A DNA stretch of 64,000 nt from CADEEN01 sp963840805 (lineage in GTDB: Bacteria > Pseudomonadota > Gammaproteobacteria > Burkholderiales > Burkholderiaceae_C). Location: positions 124,001 through 188,000 of the forward strand of contig CAWJAJ010000015.1 in NCBI GenBank assembly GCA_963840805.1, written 5' to 3'. The notes beneath the pieces were generated by a model that saw only the letters and a program-made list of their open reading frames with translations, was not told where the DNA came from and did no database searches. A program made the translations under genes and the position numbers. Below, piece after piece: positions 9,613 through 19,507 of the stretch; within the stretch, counting starts at the first letter, position 1, and the number at the start of each line of letters is the position of its first letter.

Positions 9613-9927
9613 CTAGCCCTTCAAGCTGTCGAGTTCCTGCACGTTGATCGACTCGCGGTTGCGGAACAGCACCACGAGGATCGCCAGGCCGATGGCCGAC
9701 TCGGCCGCCGCCACGGTGAGGATGAAGAACACGAAGACCTGGCCGTCCATGTCGCCCAGGTAATGCGAGAAGGCGATGAAGTTCAGGTTCACGGCCAGCA
9801 GCATCAACTCGATGGCCATCAGCAGCACGATCAGGTTGCGGCGGTTCAGGAAGATGCCGATCACCGACAGCGCGAACAGGATCGCGCCGAGCGACAGGAA
9901 GTGCGACAGGGTCAGCGTGCCGGACAT
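9613..9927 (-). CDS. nuoK: NADH-quinone oxidoreductase subunit K
   Basis: Small membrane subunit of complex I with three transmembrane helices and two buried glutamates in the proton path, here in LIVLLMAIELMLLAVNLN (Glu40) and in the third helix, TVAAAESAIGLAILV (Glu76). It starts MSGTLTLSHFLSLGAILFA at ATG 9927, which overlaps the nuoJ stop in an ATGA arrangement. Length is 104 residues, slightly longer than the E. coli protein and typical of betaproteobacteria. Intact. Confidence 0.95.
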   Translation of the reverse strand: MSGTLTLSHFLSLGAILFALSVIGIFLNRRNLIVLLMAIELMLLAVNLNFIAFSHYLGDMDGQVFVFFILTVAAAESAIGLAILVVLFRNRESINVQELDSLKG

Positions 9928-10575
9928 CAGCGCTTCTCCGCGGCGGGGCCCGGCGCGGCGGGCGGCGCCGGCGGCGACTCGACCACCGCCGCCATCTTCA
10001 CCAGGCGCACACGGTCGGCCTTCTTCACGCGCACCTGCTGCGACGGATCCATGTGGCGCGAATCCTTGCGCTCGCGCAGCGTCAGCGCAATGGCGGCGAT
10101 GATCGCCACCAGCAGCAGCACGGCGGCCAGCTGCAGCGGGTAGAGGTAGTTGGTGTAGACCTCGATGCCGAGCAGCTTGGTGTTGCCCAGCTTCAGCGCG
10201 GCGGCCGACAGTGGCTTGGCCAGTGCGAGGTCGAAGCCGCCGCGCAGCACCAGCGTCATCTCGAGCGCGATCAGCGCACCGACCAGGCCGGCGAGCGGAA
10301 AGTGGCGCCAGAAGTTCTGCCGCAGGCTGTCGGTGTTGATGTCGAGCATCATCACGACGAACAGGAACAGCACCATCACCGCGCCGACGTAGACCAGCAC
10401 CAGCGCGATGGCCAGGAACTCGGCCTTCAGCAGCATCCAGACGCAGGCCGCGCTGAAGAAGGCCAGCACCAGGTACAGCGCGGCGTGCACCGTGCTGCGC
10501 GCCGTGATGACGCGGAACGCCGCGGACAGCAGCACCGCCGAGAAGACGTAGAACAGGGCCGATGGTGGTATTCAT
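9927..10575 (-). CDS. nuoJ: NADH-quinone oxidoreductase subunit J (one frameshift)
   Basis: Membrane subunit of complex I with five helices, including the pi-bulge helix region LAIALVLVYVGAVMVLFLFV. The N-terminus (MNTTI then ALFYVFSAVLLSAAF) starts at ATG 10575, but one extra base at about 10559 throws the first codons out of frame; correcting it gives 215 residues. The C-terminal tail, after the last helix, is hydrophilic and ends in a proline/alanine-rich stretch. The stop overlaps nuoK by ATGA, indicating translational coupling. Confidence 0.92.
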
Positions 10576-10592
10576 CGGGCGCAGCCGGCAAT

Positions 10593-11101
10593 TCACCGGT
10601 AGGGCGCGTCGGCCGCCTTGGCCGCAGCGATTTCTTTTTCGTAGCGGTCGCCCACGGCCAGCAGCATGTCCTTGGTGAAGTACAGGTCGCCGCGCTTCTC
10701 GCCGTGGTACTCGAAGATGTGCGTCTCGACGATCGAGTCGACCGGGCAGCTCTCTTCGCAGAAGCCGCAGAAGATGCACTTGGTCAGGTCGATGTCGTAG
10801 CGCGTCGTGCGGCGCGCTGCCGTCGGCGCGCACGTCGGACTCGATGGTGATGGCCAGCGCCGGGCACACCGCCTCGCACAGCTTGCAGGCGATGCAGCGC
10901 TCTTCGCCGTTTTCGTAGCGGCGCAGCGCATGCAGGCCGCGAAAGCGCGGGCTGACAGCGGCGTCTTCTCTTCCGGGAACTGCACCGTGATCTTGCGCGC
11001 GAAGAAGTGCCGGCCGGTGATGGCCATGCCCTTGAACAGCTCGGTCAGCAGAGCATGAAGCTGCGAGCAGCGACAGGTCCTTGAGGCGGCAACGCTGGCA
11101 T
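10593..11101 (-). CDS. nuoI: NADH-quinone oxidoreductase subunit I (several frameshifts)
   Basis: Peripheral-arm subunit carrying two [4Fe-4S] clusters (N6a and N6b). The second cluster motif CIFCGFCEESCPVDSIVETH and the tail GDLYFTKDMLLAVGDRYEKE are readable in one frame; CIACKLCEAVCPALAITIES lies in another and KGMAITGRHFFARKITVQFPEE in a third. At least four small indels lie between about 10816 and 11095. The exact start is uncertain: ATG 11101 is my choice, because the coding signal fades just upstream and nuoH ends at 11162. All cluster cysteines are present, so the gene is probably functional and the breaks are errors. Confidence 0.85.
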
Positions 11102-11161
11102 GCAGACGCCGCGGATCGGCTGCGGTCGCTGCATGCCTCGAGGCGCCGAAGCGCATGGTCA

Positions 11162-12230
11162 TCACTTCCAGATGTTCCAGGGCGACTGGATCCACAGCCC
11201 GACCACCACCAGCCACACCAGCGTGACCGGGATGAAGATCTTCCAGCCCAGGCGCATGATCTGGTCGTAGCGGTAGCGCGGGAACGTGGCGCGCACCCAC
11301 AGGAACATCGTGACGACGACGAAGACCTTGATGGCCAGCCAGATCCAGCCCGGGATCCAGTTGAACAGCGCCGAGTCGATCGGCGGCAGCCAGCCGCCCA
11401 GGAACAGCAGCACGCACAGCATGCTGACCAGGATCATGTTGGCGTACTCGGCCAGGAAGAACATCGCGAAGCACATGCCCGAGTACTCGATCATGTGGCC
11501 GGCGACGATTTCGGACTCGCCCTCGACCACGTCGAACGGGTGGCGGTTGGTTTCGGCCAGGCCGGCGATGAAGTAGACGACGAAGATCGGCAGCAGCGGC
11601 AGCCAGTTCCACGACAGGAAGGTCAGGCCCATCGTCGGCGAACGTGGCCGCGGCCCTGGCCCATCACGATGTCGGTCATGTTCATGCTGGCCGAGACCAT
11701 CAGCACCACCACCAGCGCGAAGCCCATCGCGATCTCGTAGCTGACCATCTGCGCCGACGCGCGCAGCGCGCCGAGGAAGGCGTACTTCGAGTTCGAGGCC
11801 CAGCCGGCGATGATCACGCCGTAGACCTCCATCGAGGTGATGGCCATCAGGAACAGCAGGCCGGCGTTGACGTTGGCCAGCGCGACCTCGGGGCCGAACG
11901 GGACCACCGCCCAGGCCGCCAGCGCCGGCATGATGGTCATCACCGGGCCGAGGAAGAACAGGCCCTTGTTGGCCGCGGTCGGGCGGATGATCTCCTTGAA
12001 GATCAGCTTCACCGCATCGGCGATCGGCGTCAGCAGGCCGCAGGGGCCGACGCGGTTCGGGCCGGGGCGGATCTGCGTCCAGCCGATGGCCTTGCGCTCC
12101 CACAGCGTCAGGTAGGCCACGCAGCCCATCAGCGGCAGCACCAGCGCGACGATCTTGATCAGGCTCCAGACCACGGGCCACGGCGTCGCCGAGCAGCGCC
12201 TGCCGAGATGGTCGAAGGCCTGTCGATCAT
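11162..12230 (-). CDS. nuoH: NADH-quinone oxidoreductase subunit H (frameshifts)
   Basis: Membrane subunit forming much of the quinone-binding chamber at the junction of the two complex I arms. Recognisable segments are LTLWERKAIGWTQIRPGPNRVGP and RPTAANKGLFFLGPV, then, after a break, IAGLAETNRHPFDVVEGESE with its conserved acidic loop, and RATFPRYRYDQIMRLGWK. Three insertions (about 12185, and two near 11638-11650) split it; corrected it is about 354 residues, normal. The start ATG 12230 overlaps the probable nuoG stop by ATGA. Confidence 0.9.
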
Positions 12231-14585
12231 GCGCCAGGCCTTCTCGACGTGGATCGCGCCGAACATCGCGCCCAGCGCGGCGGTGCTCGGGTGCCCCGCC
12301 GCAACGCGCACGGCGTTGGCGGCCAGCGTCGCGTCCTCGCGCGCCGGCAGCGACGCACTGGCGTCGCCCTGGCTGACGCGCACCGCATCGCCGGCCTTCA
12401 GGCCGAGTTGGCGCCACAGCGCCGCTCGGCACGCCGACCACCGGCGGCCGCGCGTCGGCGGTGGGCTGCAGCGACGGCGCGCGGCGCACCAGCGCATCGG
12501 CCGCGTAGATCGGCACGTCGGCAATGCGCTCGCACGGCCGCCGACGGCTGCGCCGACAGCGGTCGCGGCGGCAAGCGCCGCGGTTGTCCAGCCGCGCGGC
12601 AAGCGTGCCCGCGTCGCCCAGCGCCTCGGCGCGCACGTCTTCCGAGGTCTCGTAGCTCGAAGCCGGCCAGGCCGAGCAGGTTGCCGAGCACGCGCAGCAC
12701 CTTCCAGGCCGGGCGCGTTTCGCCCAGCGGCTTCACGACGCCGTGGAAGCTCTGCAGCCGGCCTTCGGCATTGACGAAGGTGCCCGCGGTTTCGGTGAAC
12801 GGCGCGATCGGCAGCAGCACGTCGGCGACCTCGGCGTGGCGTCCTTGAACGGCGTGAGCGCGACGACCAGGTCGGCAGCCCTGCAAGGCGGCGCGCGCGG
12901 CGGCGGCATCGGCGGCGTCGAGCGCCGGCTCGACGTTGAGCAGCAGCAGCGCCTTCATCGGCTGCGGCCGAGCATCTGGCCGGCGTTCAGCCCGCCCTGC
13001 GCCCGGCAGCGCGCCGACCAGTTGCGCGCCGACGCTGTTGGCCGCTTCGCCGAGGTAGCCGACCGTGGCGCCGGTCTGCTGCGCCGATCCAGTTGCGCCA
13101 GCGCCAGCAGCTGCGTCGCCTGCGGGTGCTGCGCGGCGGCGTTGCCCAGCAGCACGGCCTTGCGCTCGCCACCGCAGCAGCGAGGTGGCAATGGCCTGCG
13201 CCGCGTCGCTCGGGCGTCGCCGCGCAGCCGGCGCCGCAACGCCCTTGGCTGCGCGACGGCGGCGGCCACGTCGGCCAGCGCCTGCGACCCAGCCGCTCGG
13301 CGCCGCGGTGAACAGCGTGCGCCAACGGCATCGCCCAGTCGTCGTGCACCGCATGCAGGCTGTGCACCTGCGCGCCCTTGCGCGCCGCCTGGCGGATGCG
13401 CTGCGCGAACAGCGGGTGGTCCTTGCGCAGGAACGAGCCGACCACGAAGCGCGCGCTGCAGGGTCGACAGCGACGCGATCGAGCGTGCCGAGCCAGCGCG
13501 CACGGCCGCCGGCCGGCGCGGTTGGCGAAGTCGGCATGGCGCAGCGCGGTGGTCGATGTTCTCGCTGCCCAGGCCGCGCACCAGCTTGGCCAGCAGGTGC
13601 AGTTCTTCGACGCGTGCGCGTGCGCCGACCCGAGCGCGCCGATGGCGCTGCGCGCCGTACTCGCGCCTTGATCTGCTTCAGGCCGTCGGCCACGTAGTCC
13701 AGCGCGGTGTTCCAGTCGACCGTCTTCCATTGCGCCGCCCTGCTTGAGCATCGGCTGCGTCAGGCGCTCGTCGCTGTTCAGCGCTTCGTAGGAGAAGCGG
13801 TCGCGGTCGGCGATCCAGCACTCGTTGACGTCTTCGTTCTCGAGCGGCACCACGCGCATGACCTTGTTGGCCTTGACCTGCACGATCAGGTTGGCGCCGG
13901 TGCTGTCGTGCGGGCTGACGCTCTTGCGGCGCGACAGCTCCCAGGTGCGGGCGCTGTAGCGGAACGGCTTGCTGGTCAGCGCGCCGACCGGGCAGATGTC
14001 GATCATGTTGCCCGACAGTTCGGAGTCGATCGGTGTCGCCGAGCGACGGTGGTGATCTCGGCAGTGCTCGCCGCGGTGGATCATGCCGAGCTCCATCACG
14101 CCGGCCACCTCCTGGCCGAAGCGCACGCAGCGGGTGCAGTGGATGCAGCGGCTCATCTCTTCCATCGAGATCAGCGGGCCGACGTCCTTGTGGAAGACGA
14201 CGCGCTTTTCTTCCGCGTAGCGCGACGCGGAGCCGCCGTAGCCGACGGCCAGGTCCTGCAACTGGCATTCGCCGCCCTGGTCGCAGATCGGGCAGTCGAG
14301 CGGGTGGTTGATGAGCAGGAACTCCATCACCGACTGCTGCGCCTTGATGGCCTTGTCGCTCTTGGTGCGCACGATCATGCCCTGCGTCACCGGCGTGGCG
14401 CAGGCCGGCATCGGCTTGGGCGCCTTCTCGATGTCGACCAGGCACATGCGGCAGTTGGCCGCGATGGTGAGCTTCTTGTGATAGCAGAAGTGCGGGATGT
14501 AGATGCCCGCCGCGTCGGCCGCATGCATCACCATGCTGCCTTCGGGCACGCTGACCTTCTTGCCGTCGAGTTCGATTTCGATCAT
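12227..14585 (-). CDS. nuoG: NADH-quinone oxidoreductase subunit G (many frameshifts)
   Basis: Largest peripheral subunit of complex I, with an N-terminal [2Fe-2S] ferredoxin domain, two [4Fe-4S] sites and a molybdopterin-oxidoreductase-like C-terminal domain. It starts MIEIELDGKKVSVPEGSMVM at 14585. The first third is clean: HFCYHKKLTIAANCRMC, CPICDQGGECQLQD and CIHCTRCVRFGQEV are intact. From about 14055 leftwards the frame breaks repeatedly, every 60 to 150 bases in places, yet family sequence is recognisable in each fragment (TGANLIVQVKANKVMRVVPL; APFTETAGTFVNAEGRLQSF). The stop is probably TGA 12229-12227. Total length fits about 780 residues, so I infer an intact gene in a poorly resolved stretch. 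Confidence 0.85.
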
Positions 14586-14617
14586 GGGTTCGCCTGCCGC
14601 GACCGGCTGCGGCCGCC

Positions 14618-15986
14618 TCAGAGCCGTCGGGGCAGCGAGCCGGCGACCATGCAGGTCTTGTGTTCGACGTGGTGCACGAACTCGTCGCGGAAGTGCTTGA
14701 TCATGCCCCGCACCGGCATCGCCGCCGCGTCGCCCAGCGCGCAGATGGTGCGGCCCTTGATGTTGTCGGCCACCGAGTCGAGCAGCGTCCAGGTCTTCCG
14801 CGCGGCCCTTGCCGTGTTCGATGCGGTCGACCATGCGCCACAGCCAGCCGGTGCCTTCGCGGCACGGCGTGCACTGGCCGCAGCATTCGTGCATGTAGAA
14901 GTAGCGACAGGCGCAGCAGGCTCTTGACCATGCAGCGGCGTGTCGTCCATCACGATCACCGCGCCCGAGCCGAGCATCGAGCCGGCCTTGGCGATGGCGT
15001 CGTAGTCCATCGTGCGTGTCCATCATGATCGCGGCCGGCAGCACCGGCGCCGACGAGCCGCCGGGAATCACCGCCTTCAGCTTGCGGCCCGCCCGACACG
15101 CCACCGGCGAGCTCGAGCAGCTTGGCGAACGGCGTGCCGAGCGGCATCTCGTAGTTGCCCGGGCGCTCGACATCACCGACCACCGAGAAGATCTTGGTGC
15201 CGCCGTTGTTGGGCTTGCCGATCTCCAGGTAGGGCAGGCCGCCGTTGCGGATGATCCACGGCACCGCGGCGAAGGTCTCGGTGTTGTTGATCGTGGTCGG
15301 CTTGCCGTACAGGCCGAAGCTGGCCGGGAACGGCGGCTTGAAGCGCGGCTGGCCCTTCTTGCCTTCCAGCGACTCGAGCAGCGCCGTTTCTTCGCCGCAG
15401 ATGTAGGCGCCGAAGCCGTGGAAGGCATGCAGCTGGAAGCTGAAGTCGCTGCCCAGGATCGTGTCGCCGAGGTAGCCGGCGGCACGCGCCTCTTCGAGCG
15501 CCTCCTCGAAGCGTTCGTAGATCTCGAAGATCTCGCCGTGGATGTAGTTGTAGCCGACGCTCACGCCCATCGCGTAGGCGGCGATCGCCATGCCTTCGAT
15601 GACGATGTGCGGGTTGTAGGCCAGGATGTCGCGGTCCTTGCAGGTGCCCGGCTCGCCTTCGTCGGAATTGCAGACCAGGTACTTCGCGCCGGGGAACTGG
15701 CGCGGCATGAAGCTCCACTTCAGGCCGGTCGGAAAACCCGCGCCGCCGCGGCCGCGCAAGGCACTGGCCTTGACTTCGGCAATCACCTGGTCGGGCGTCA
15801 TGCCGGTGCCGCCGTCGCAGGCGCAAGGATCTTGCGCAGCGCCTGGTAGCCGCCGCGCGCCTCGTAGTCCTTCAGGCGCCAGTTGCTGCCATCCAGGCCG
15901 GCGTAGATCTGCGGCTCGATGTGGCGGCCGTGGAAGCAGGTCTCGCGGCCAGTGGCCTGGAAGCGCGAAAGGTCGACATGCGTCAT
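14618..15986 (-). CDS. nuoF: NADH-quinone oxidoreductase subunit F (frameshifts)
   Basis: Catalytic NADH-oxidising subunit of complex I, binding FMN, NADH and the N3 [4Fe-4S] cluster. It starts MTHVDLSRFQATGRETCFHG at 15986. The NADH/FMN site GRGGAGFPTGLKWSFMP and the loop ICGEETALLESLEGKKGQPR are in the clean central frame; the cluster motif HECCGQCTPCREGTGW is readable after correction. About seven one-base insertions occur (one near 15825, the others between about 14790 and 15100). Removing them gives about 453 residues. All cofactor residues are present. Confidence 0.9.
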
Positions 15987-16471
15987 TTCGCTTGCGCCCT
16001 CAACGTGTCGACCAGATCGTCGAGGCGCTCGTCGCTCATGAAGCTGGACATCTGGCGGTCGTTGACCAGCATCACCGGCGCATCGGCGCAGGCGCCCAGG
16101 CACTCGCTGGGCTGCACGGTGAACAGGCCGTCGGCGGTGGTGCCGTACGGTTCGACGCCGAGCTTGCTGCACAGGTGCTCGAGCGCCTTCTCGCCATCGC
16201 GCAGCTGGCACGGCAGGTTGGTGCAGACGTTCAGCTTGAAGCGGCCCACCGGCTGCTGGTTGTACATGTTGTAGAAGGTCGTGACCTCGTGCACCGCGAT
16301 CGGCGCCATGCCGAGGTAGGCCGCGACGGCCTCCTCGGTCTCGCGCGAGACATGGCCCTGCTCCTGCTGCACGATGGCCAGGCAGGCCATCACGGCCGAC
16401 TGCTTCTGGTCGGCCGGGTACTTGGCGACTTCCTTGGCGAAGCGGGCCAGCGTGGTTTCCGAAAACATCAT
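15983..16471 (-). CDS. nuoE: NADH-quinone oxidoreductase subunit E
   Basis: The 24-kDa thioredoxin-fold subunit carrying the N1a [2Fe-2S] cluster. All four ligands are visible: Cys83 and Cys88 in NVCTNLPCQLRDG and Cys124 and Cys128 in SECLGACADAPV. It starts MMFSETTLARFAKEVAKYP at ATG 16471, whose first bases overlap the nuoD stop, and its TGA overlaps the nuoF start, so nuoD, nuoE and nuoF are translationally chained. Length 162 residues; one clean frame, in contrast to its neighbours. Confidence 0.95.
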   Translation of the reverse strand: MMFSETTLARFAKEVAKYPADQKQSAVMACLAIVQQEQGHVSRETEEAVAAYLGMAPIAVHEVTTFYNMYNQQPVGRFKLNVCTNLPCQLRDGEKALEHLCSKLGVEPYGTTADGLFTVQPSECLGACADAPVMLVNDRQMSSFMSDERLDDLVDTLRAQAK

Positions 16472-17723
16472 CTGTCGATCTCGCCGAACACGATGTCCAT
16501 GGTGCCGATGATCGCCACCGCGTCGGCGATCATGTGGCCGCGCGCCATCTCGTCGAGCGCCGCCAGGTGCGGGAAGCCCGGCGCGCGGATCTTCAGGCGG
16601 TAGGGCTTGTTGGCGCCGTCGCTGACGAGGTAGATGCCGAACTCGCCCTTCGGGTGCTCGACCGCCGCATAGGCCTCGCCTTCGGGCACGTGGAAGCCTT
16701 CGGTGAAGAGCTTGAAGTGGTGGATCAGCTCTTCCATGTTCGACTTCATGTCGACGCGCGATGGCGGCGCCACCTTGTGGTTGTCGGTGATCACCGGGCC
16801 CGGGTTGGCGCGCAGCCAGTCCGCGCACTGCTGGATGATGCGGTTGCTCTGGCGCATCTCTTCCATCGCGCACCAGGTAGCGGTCGTAGGTGTCGCCGTT
16901 GACACCCACCGGCACGTCGAAATCCATGCGGTCGTAGACGTCGTAGGGCTGCGTCTTGCGCAGGTCCCAGGCGATGCCCGAGCCGCGCAGCATCGGGCCG
17001 GTGAAACCCAGGTTCAGCGCGCGCTCGGGCGTGACCACGCCGATGCCGACGGTGCGCTGCTTCCAGATGCGGTTGTCGGTGAGCAGCGTCTCGTAGTCGT
17101 CGACGTTGGCCGGGAAGCGGGCGCAGAAGTCGTCGATGAAGTCGAGCAGCGAGCCCTGGCGGTTGTCGTTCAGCGCATCGATGGCCTTCTGGTTCTTGAT
17201 GCGGCTGACACTGGTACTGCGGCATCGCCTCGGGCAGGTCGCGGTACACGCCGCCGGGGCGGAAGTAGGCCGCGTGCATGCGCGCGCCCGACACCGCCTC
17301 GTACATGTCGAACAGGTCTTCGCGCTCGCGGAAGCAGTAGATGAGGATGTTCATCGCGCCGCAGTCCAGGCCGTGCGCACCGAGCCAGAGCAGGTGGTTC
17401 AGCAGCCGCGTGATCTCGGCGAACATGACGCGGATGTACTGCGCGCGCTCGGGCACCTCGATGCCCAGCAGCTTCTCGATCGCCAGGCAGTAGGCGTGCT
17501 CGTTGGACATCATCGACACGTAGTCGAGGCGGTCCATGTAGGGCAGCGACTGGATGAAGGTCTTGCTCTCGGCCAGCTTCTCGGTGGCGCGGTGCAGCAG
17601 GCCGATGTGCGGGTCGGCGCGCTGGATCACCTCGCCGTCGAGCTCGAGCACCAGGCGCAGCACGCCGTGGGCGGCCGGGTGCTGGGGCCCGAAGTTCAGC
17701 GTGTAGTTCTTGATCTCAGCCAT
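16468..17723 (-). CDS. nuoD: NADH-quinone oxidoreductase subunit D (two frameshifts)
   Basis: The 49-kDa subunit that forms the quinone site with NuoB. It starts MAEIKNYTLNFGPQHPAAHG at 17723; the HPAAHG loop lines the quinone cavity. The clean part continues through ARMHAAYFRPGGVYRDLP. Two insertions, about 17214 and 16869, shift the frame; the remaining parts give LGFTGPMLRGSGIAWDLRKT and, at the end, GDMDIVFGEIDR-type sequence (here MDIVFGEIDR). Corrected length is 417 residues, as expected. It is separated from nuoC by a repeat-bearing gap of about 105 bases. Confidence 0.93.
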
Positions 17724-17749
17724 ATTCGCGGCCCACGGTACAACCAAGC

Positions 17750-17828
17750 AGACGCCGCAGATCCGGCTTTGCCGGGCTGCTGGCGTTGCCCCCTCGAGGG
17801 GGAGCGGCGAAGCCGCTTCGGGGGTGGG
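17750..17828 (-). repeat. GC-rich palindromic intergenic repeat between nuoC and nuoD
   Basis: The gap between nuoC and nuoD holds two nested palindromes. One is CGAAGCGGCTTCG with its flanks, the other CCCCCTCGAGGGGG, followed on the minus strand by CAGCCCGGCAAAGCCGG. This differs from the repeats beside nuoL and nuoM but matches another common Burkholderiales intergenic repeat type. It could form stem-loops in the nuo transcript; whether it has any regulatory role is unknown. Confidence 0.7.
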
Positions 17829-18428
17829 TCATGGGCTGCCACCGTAGTGGTCTTCGCGCACGATGCGCGGCGTGACCTCGCGCGGCTCGATCGTCACCGG
17901 CTGGTAGATCACGCGCTGCTGCTCGGCGTCGTAGCGCATCTCGACATGGCCCGAGACCGGGAAGTCCTTGCGCATCGGATGGCCGATGAAACCGTAGTCG
18001 GTGAGGATGCGGCGCAGGTCGAGGTGGCCCTCGAACAGGATGCCGTAGAGGTCGAACGCCTCGCGTTCGTACCAGTTGGCGGCGCTCCAGACCTCGGTCA
18101 GCGAGGCCACCAGCGGCAAGTCGTCGTCCGGGCACACCACCTTCAATCGCAAGCGCCAGTTCTTGCTCACCGACAGCAGTTGCGACACGACGACAAAGCG
18201 CGGGCCCTCGTGCGGCAGATCCTTCCAGTGGCTCATGTCCATGCCGGCGAGGTCGATCAACTGCTCGAACGCCAGCGAGGGGTCGTCGCGCAACAGGGTC
18301 GCCGCGGCCAGGTAGTCGGCTGCCGGCACGGTGACCGCGATCTCGCCGCGGTCGCGCACCAGCGCGCCGATCTTGGGGCCGAGCGCTGCCTCCAGCGCCG
18401 CCTGCAGGGCGTCGAGTCGTGCACTCAT
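17829..18428 (-). CDS. nuoC: NADH-quinone oxidoreductase subunit C
   Basis: The 30-kDa peripheral subunit of complex I, separate from NuoD here (fused in E. coli). It starts MSARLDALQAALEAALGPK at 18428 and contains the family signature WYEREAFDLYGILFEGHLDL followed by RRILTDYGFIGHPMRKDFP. Length is 199 residues, in a single clean frame. Its ATG overlaps the nuoB stop by three bases. Downstream lies a palindromic repeat before nuoD. Confidence 0.95.
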   Translation of the reverse strand: MSARLDALQAALEAALGPKIGALVRDRGEIAVTVPAADYLAAATLLRDDPSLAFEQLIDLAGMDMSHWKDLPHEGPRFVVVSQLLSVSKNWRLRLKVVCPDDDLPLVASLTEVWSAANWYEREAFDLYGILFEGHLDLRRILTDYGFIGHPMRKDFPVSGHVEMRYDAEQQRVIYQPVTIEPREVTPRIVREDHYGGSP

Positions 18429-18901
18429 CTGGCGATCGTGTTCTCGCGCCGGATCTTGGCCTGCAGTTGCAGGATGCCGTAGAGCAGCGCTTCGGCGGTG
18501 GGCGGGCAGCCGGGCACGTACACGTCCACCGGCACGATGCGGTCGCAGCCGCGCACGACCGAGTAGCTGTAGTGGTAGTAACCGCCGCCGTTGGCGCAGG
18601 AGCCCATCGAAAGCACCCAGCGCGGTTCGGCCATCTGGTCGTAGACCTTGCGCAGGGCCGGCGCCATCTTGTTGCACAGCGTGCCGGCGACGATCATCAG
18701 GTCGCTCTGCCGCGGGCTGGGCCGGAACAGCATGCCGAAGCGATCGATGTCGTAGCGCGCGGCGCCGGCGTGCATCATCTCCACCGCGCAGCAGGCCAGC
18801 CCGAAGGTCATCGGCCACAGCGAGCCGGTCTTCGACCAATTGATCAGGGTGTCGACCTGGGTGGTGACGAACCCTTCCTTCAAGACCCCTTCAATGCCCA
18901 T
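18425..18901 (-). CDS. nuoB: NADH-quinone oxidoreductase subunit B
   Basis: Complex I subunit carrying the terminal [4Fe-4S] cluster N2, which hands electrons to quinone. The cluster ligands are all present: adjacent Cys37-Cys38 in TFGLACCAVEMMH, Cys102 in SMGSCANGGGYYHYSYS and Cys132 in VYVPGCPPTAEALLYG. It starts MGIEGVLKEGFVTTQVDTLI and is 158 residues long, in one frame. It follows nuoA by nine bases and overlaps nuoC. Confidence 0.96.
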   Translation of the reverse strand: MGIEGVLKEGFVTTQVDTLINWSKTGSLWPMTFGLACCAVEMMHAGAARYDIDRFGMLFRPSPRQSDLMIVAGTLCNKMAPALRKVYDQMAEPRWVLSMGSCANGGGYYHYSYSVVRGCDRIVPVDVYVPGCPPTAEALLYGILQLQAKIRRENTIAR

Positions 18902-18910
18902 GGTGATCTG

Positions 18911-19270
18911 CTACTCCCAATCGAGAGCACCTTTCTTCCACTCGTAGACGAAACCGACGACGAGGATACCGAGGAAGACCATCATGGCCCAGAAGCCTGA
19001 CGCGCCGATTTCATTGAGCGACACGGCCCACGGGAAGAGGAACGCGATCTCGAGGTCGAACAGGATGAAGAGGATGGCGACCAGGTAGTAGCGCACATCG
19101 AACTTCATGCGTGCGTCCTCGAAGGCCTCGAAGCCGCACTCGTAGGGGCTGTTCTTTTCGGCGTCGGGGCGGTTCGGTCCGAAGACGAAGCCGAGCACCT
19201 GGGGGGCCACGCCGACTGCCACACCGACCAGGATGAACAGGATCACGGGCAGGTACTGTTGCAGGTCCAT
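18911..19270 (-). CDS. nuoA: NADH-quinone oxidoreductase subunit A
   Basis: First gene of the complex I operon; a 119-residue protein with three membrane helices. The loop between helices one and two holds the typical PYECGFEAFEDARMKFDVRY, with the conserved cysteine that becomes exposed in deactive complex I. It starts MDLQQYLPVILFILVGVAVG at 19270. The tRNA-Leu gene lies 80 bases upstream on the same strand, so the nuo promoter is either in that short gap or shared with the tRNA/secG transcript. Confidence 0.95.
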   Translation of the reverse strand: MDLQQYLPVILFILVGVAVGVAPQVLGFVFGPNRPDAEKNSPYECGFEAFEDARMKFDVRYYLVAILFILFDLEIAFLFPWAVSLNEIGASGFWAMMVFLGILVVGFVYEWKKGALDWE

Positions 19271-19350
19271 GTCGCGGGGCGATCGTCGGCGGGTTGGCGC
19301 AGTGCACGACCCCGAGCTGCGGGCCTTGCGTGTCGGGCGTTGTGCGTTGT

Positions 19351-19435
19351 TGGTGCCGACGGCGAGACTCGAACTCGCACAGCTTTCGCCACTACCCCCT
19401 CAAGATAGCGTGTCTACCAATTTCACCACGTCGGC
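19351..19435 (-). tRNA. tRNA-Leu (anticodon GAG)
   Basis: An 85-base tRNA including an encoded CCA end (complement of 19351-19353). The acceptor arms GCCGACG and CGTCGGC pair perfectly; the anticodon stem CTATC/GGTAG closes a seven-base loop TTGAGGG, giving anticodon GAG, which reads CUC and CUU leucine codons. The long variable arm of a class II tRNA is present (TGGCGAAAGCTG region), and the T-loop GTTCGAGTC is canonical. It sits between secG and nuoA, a conserved position in Burkholderiales. Confidence 0.95.
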
Positions 19436-19507
19436 GGCATCTGACGGATTGCCCGGATGGCTTGAGGAAAGGCCGTCCGGGCAGCCAGTAATTCTAAGGG
19501 CAATTGC

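Noticed and set aside
12227..14585. Programmed frameshifting or pseudogene status for nuoG
   Set aside because: Breaks are numerous and irregular, have no slippery heptamers, and neighbours nuoD, F, H, I and J have the same kind of error; all cluster ligands remain.
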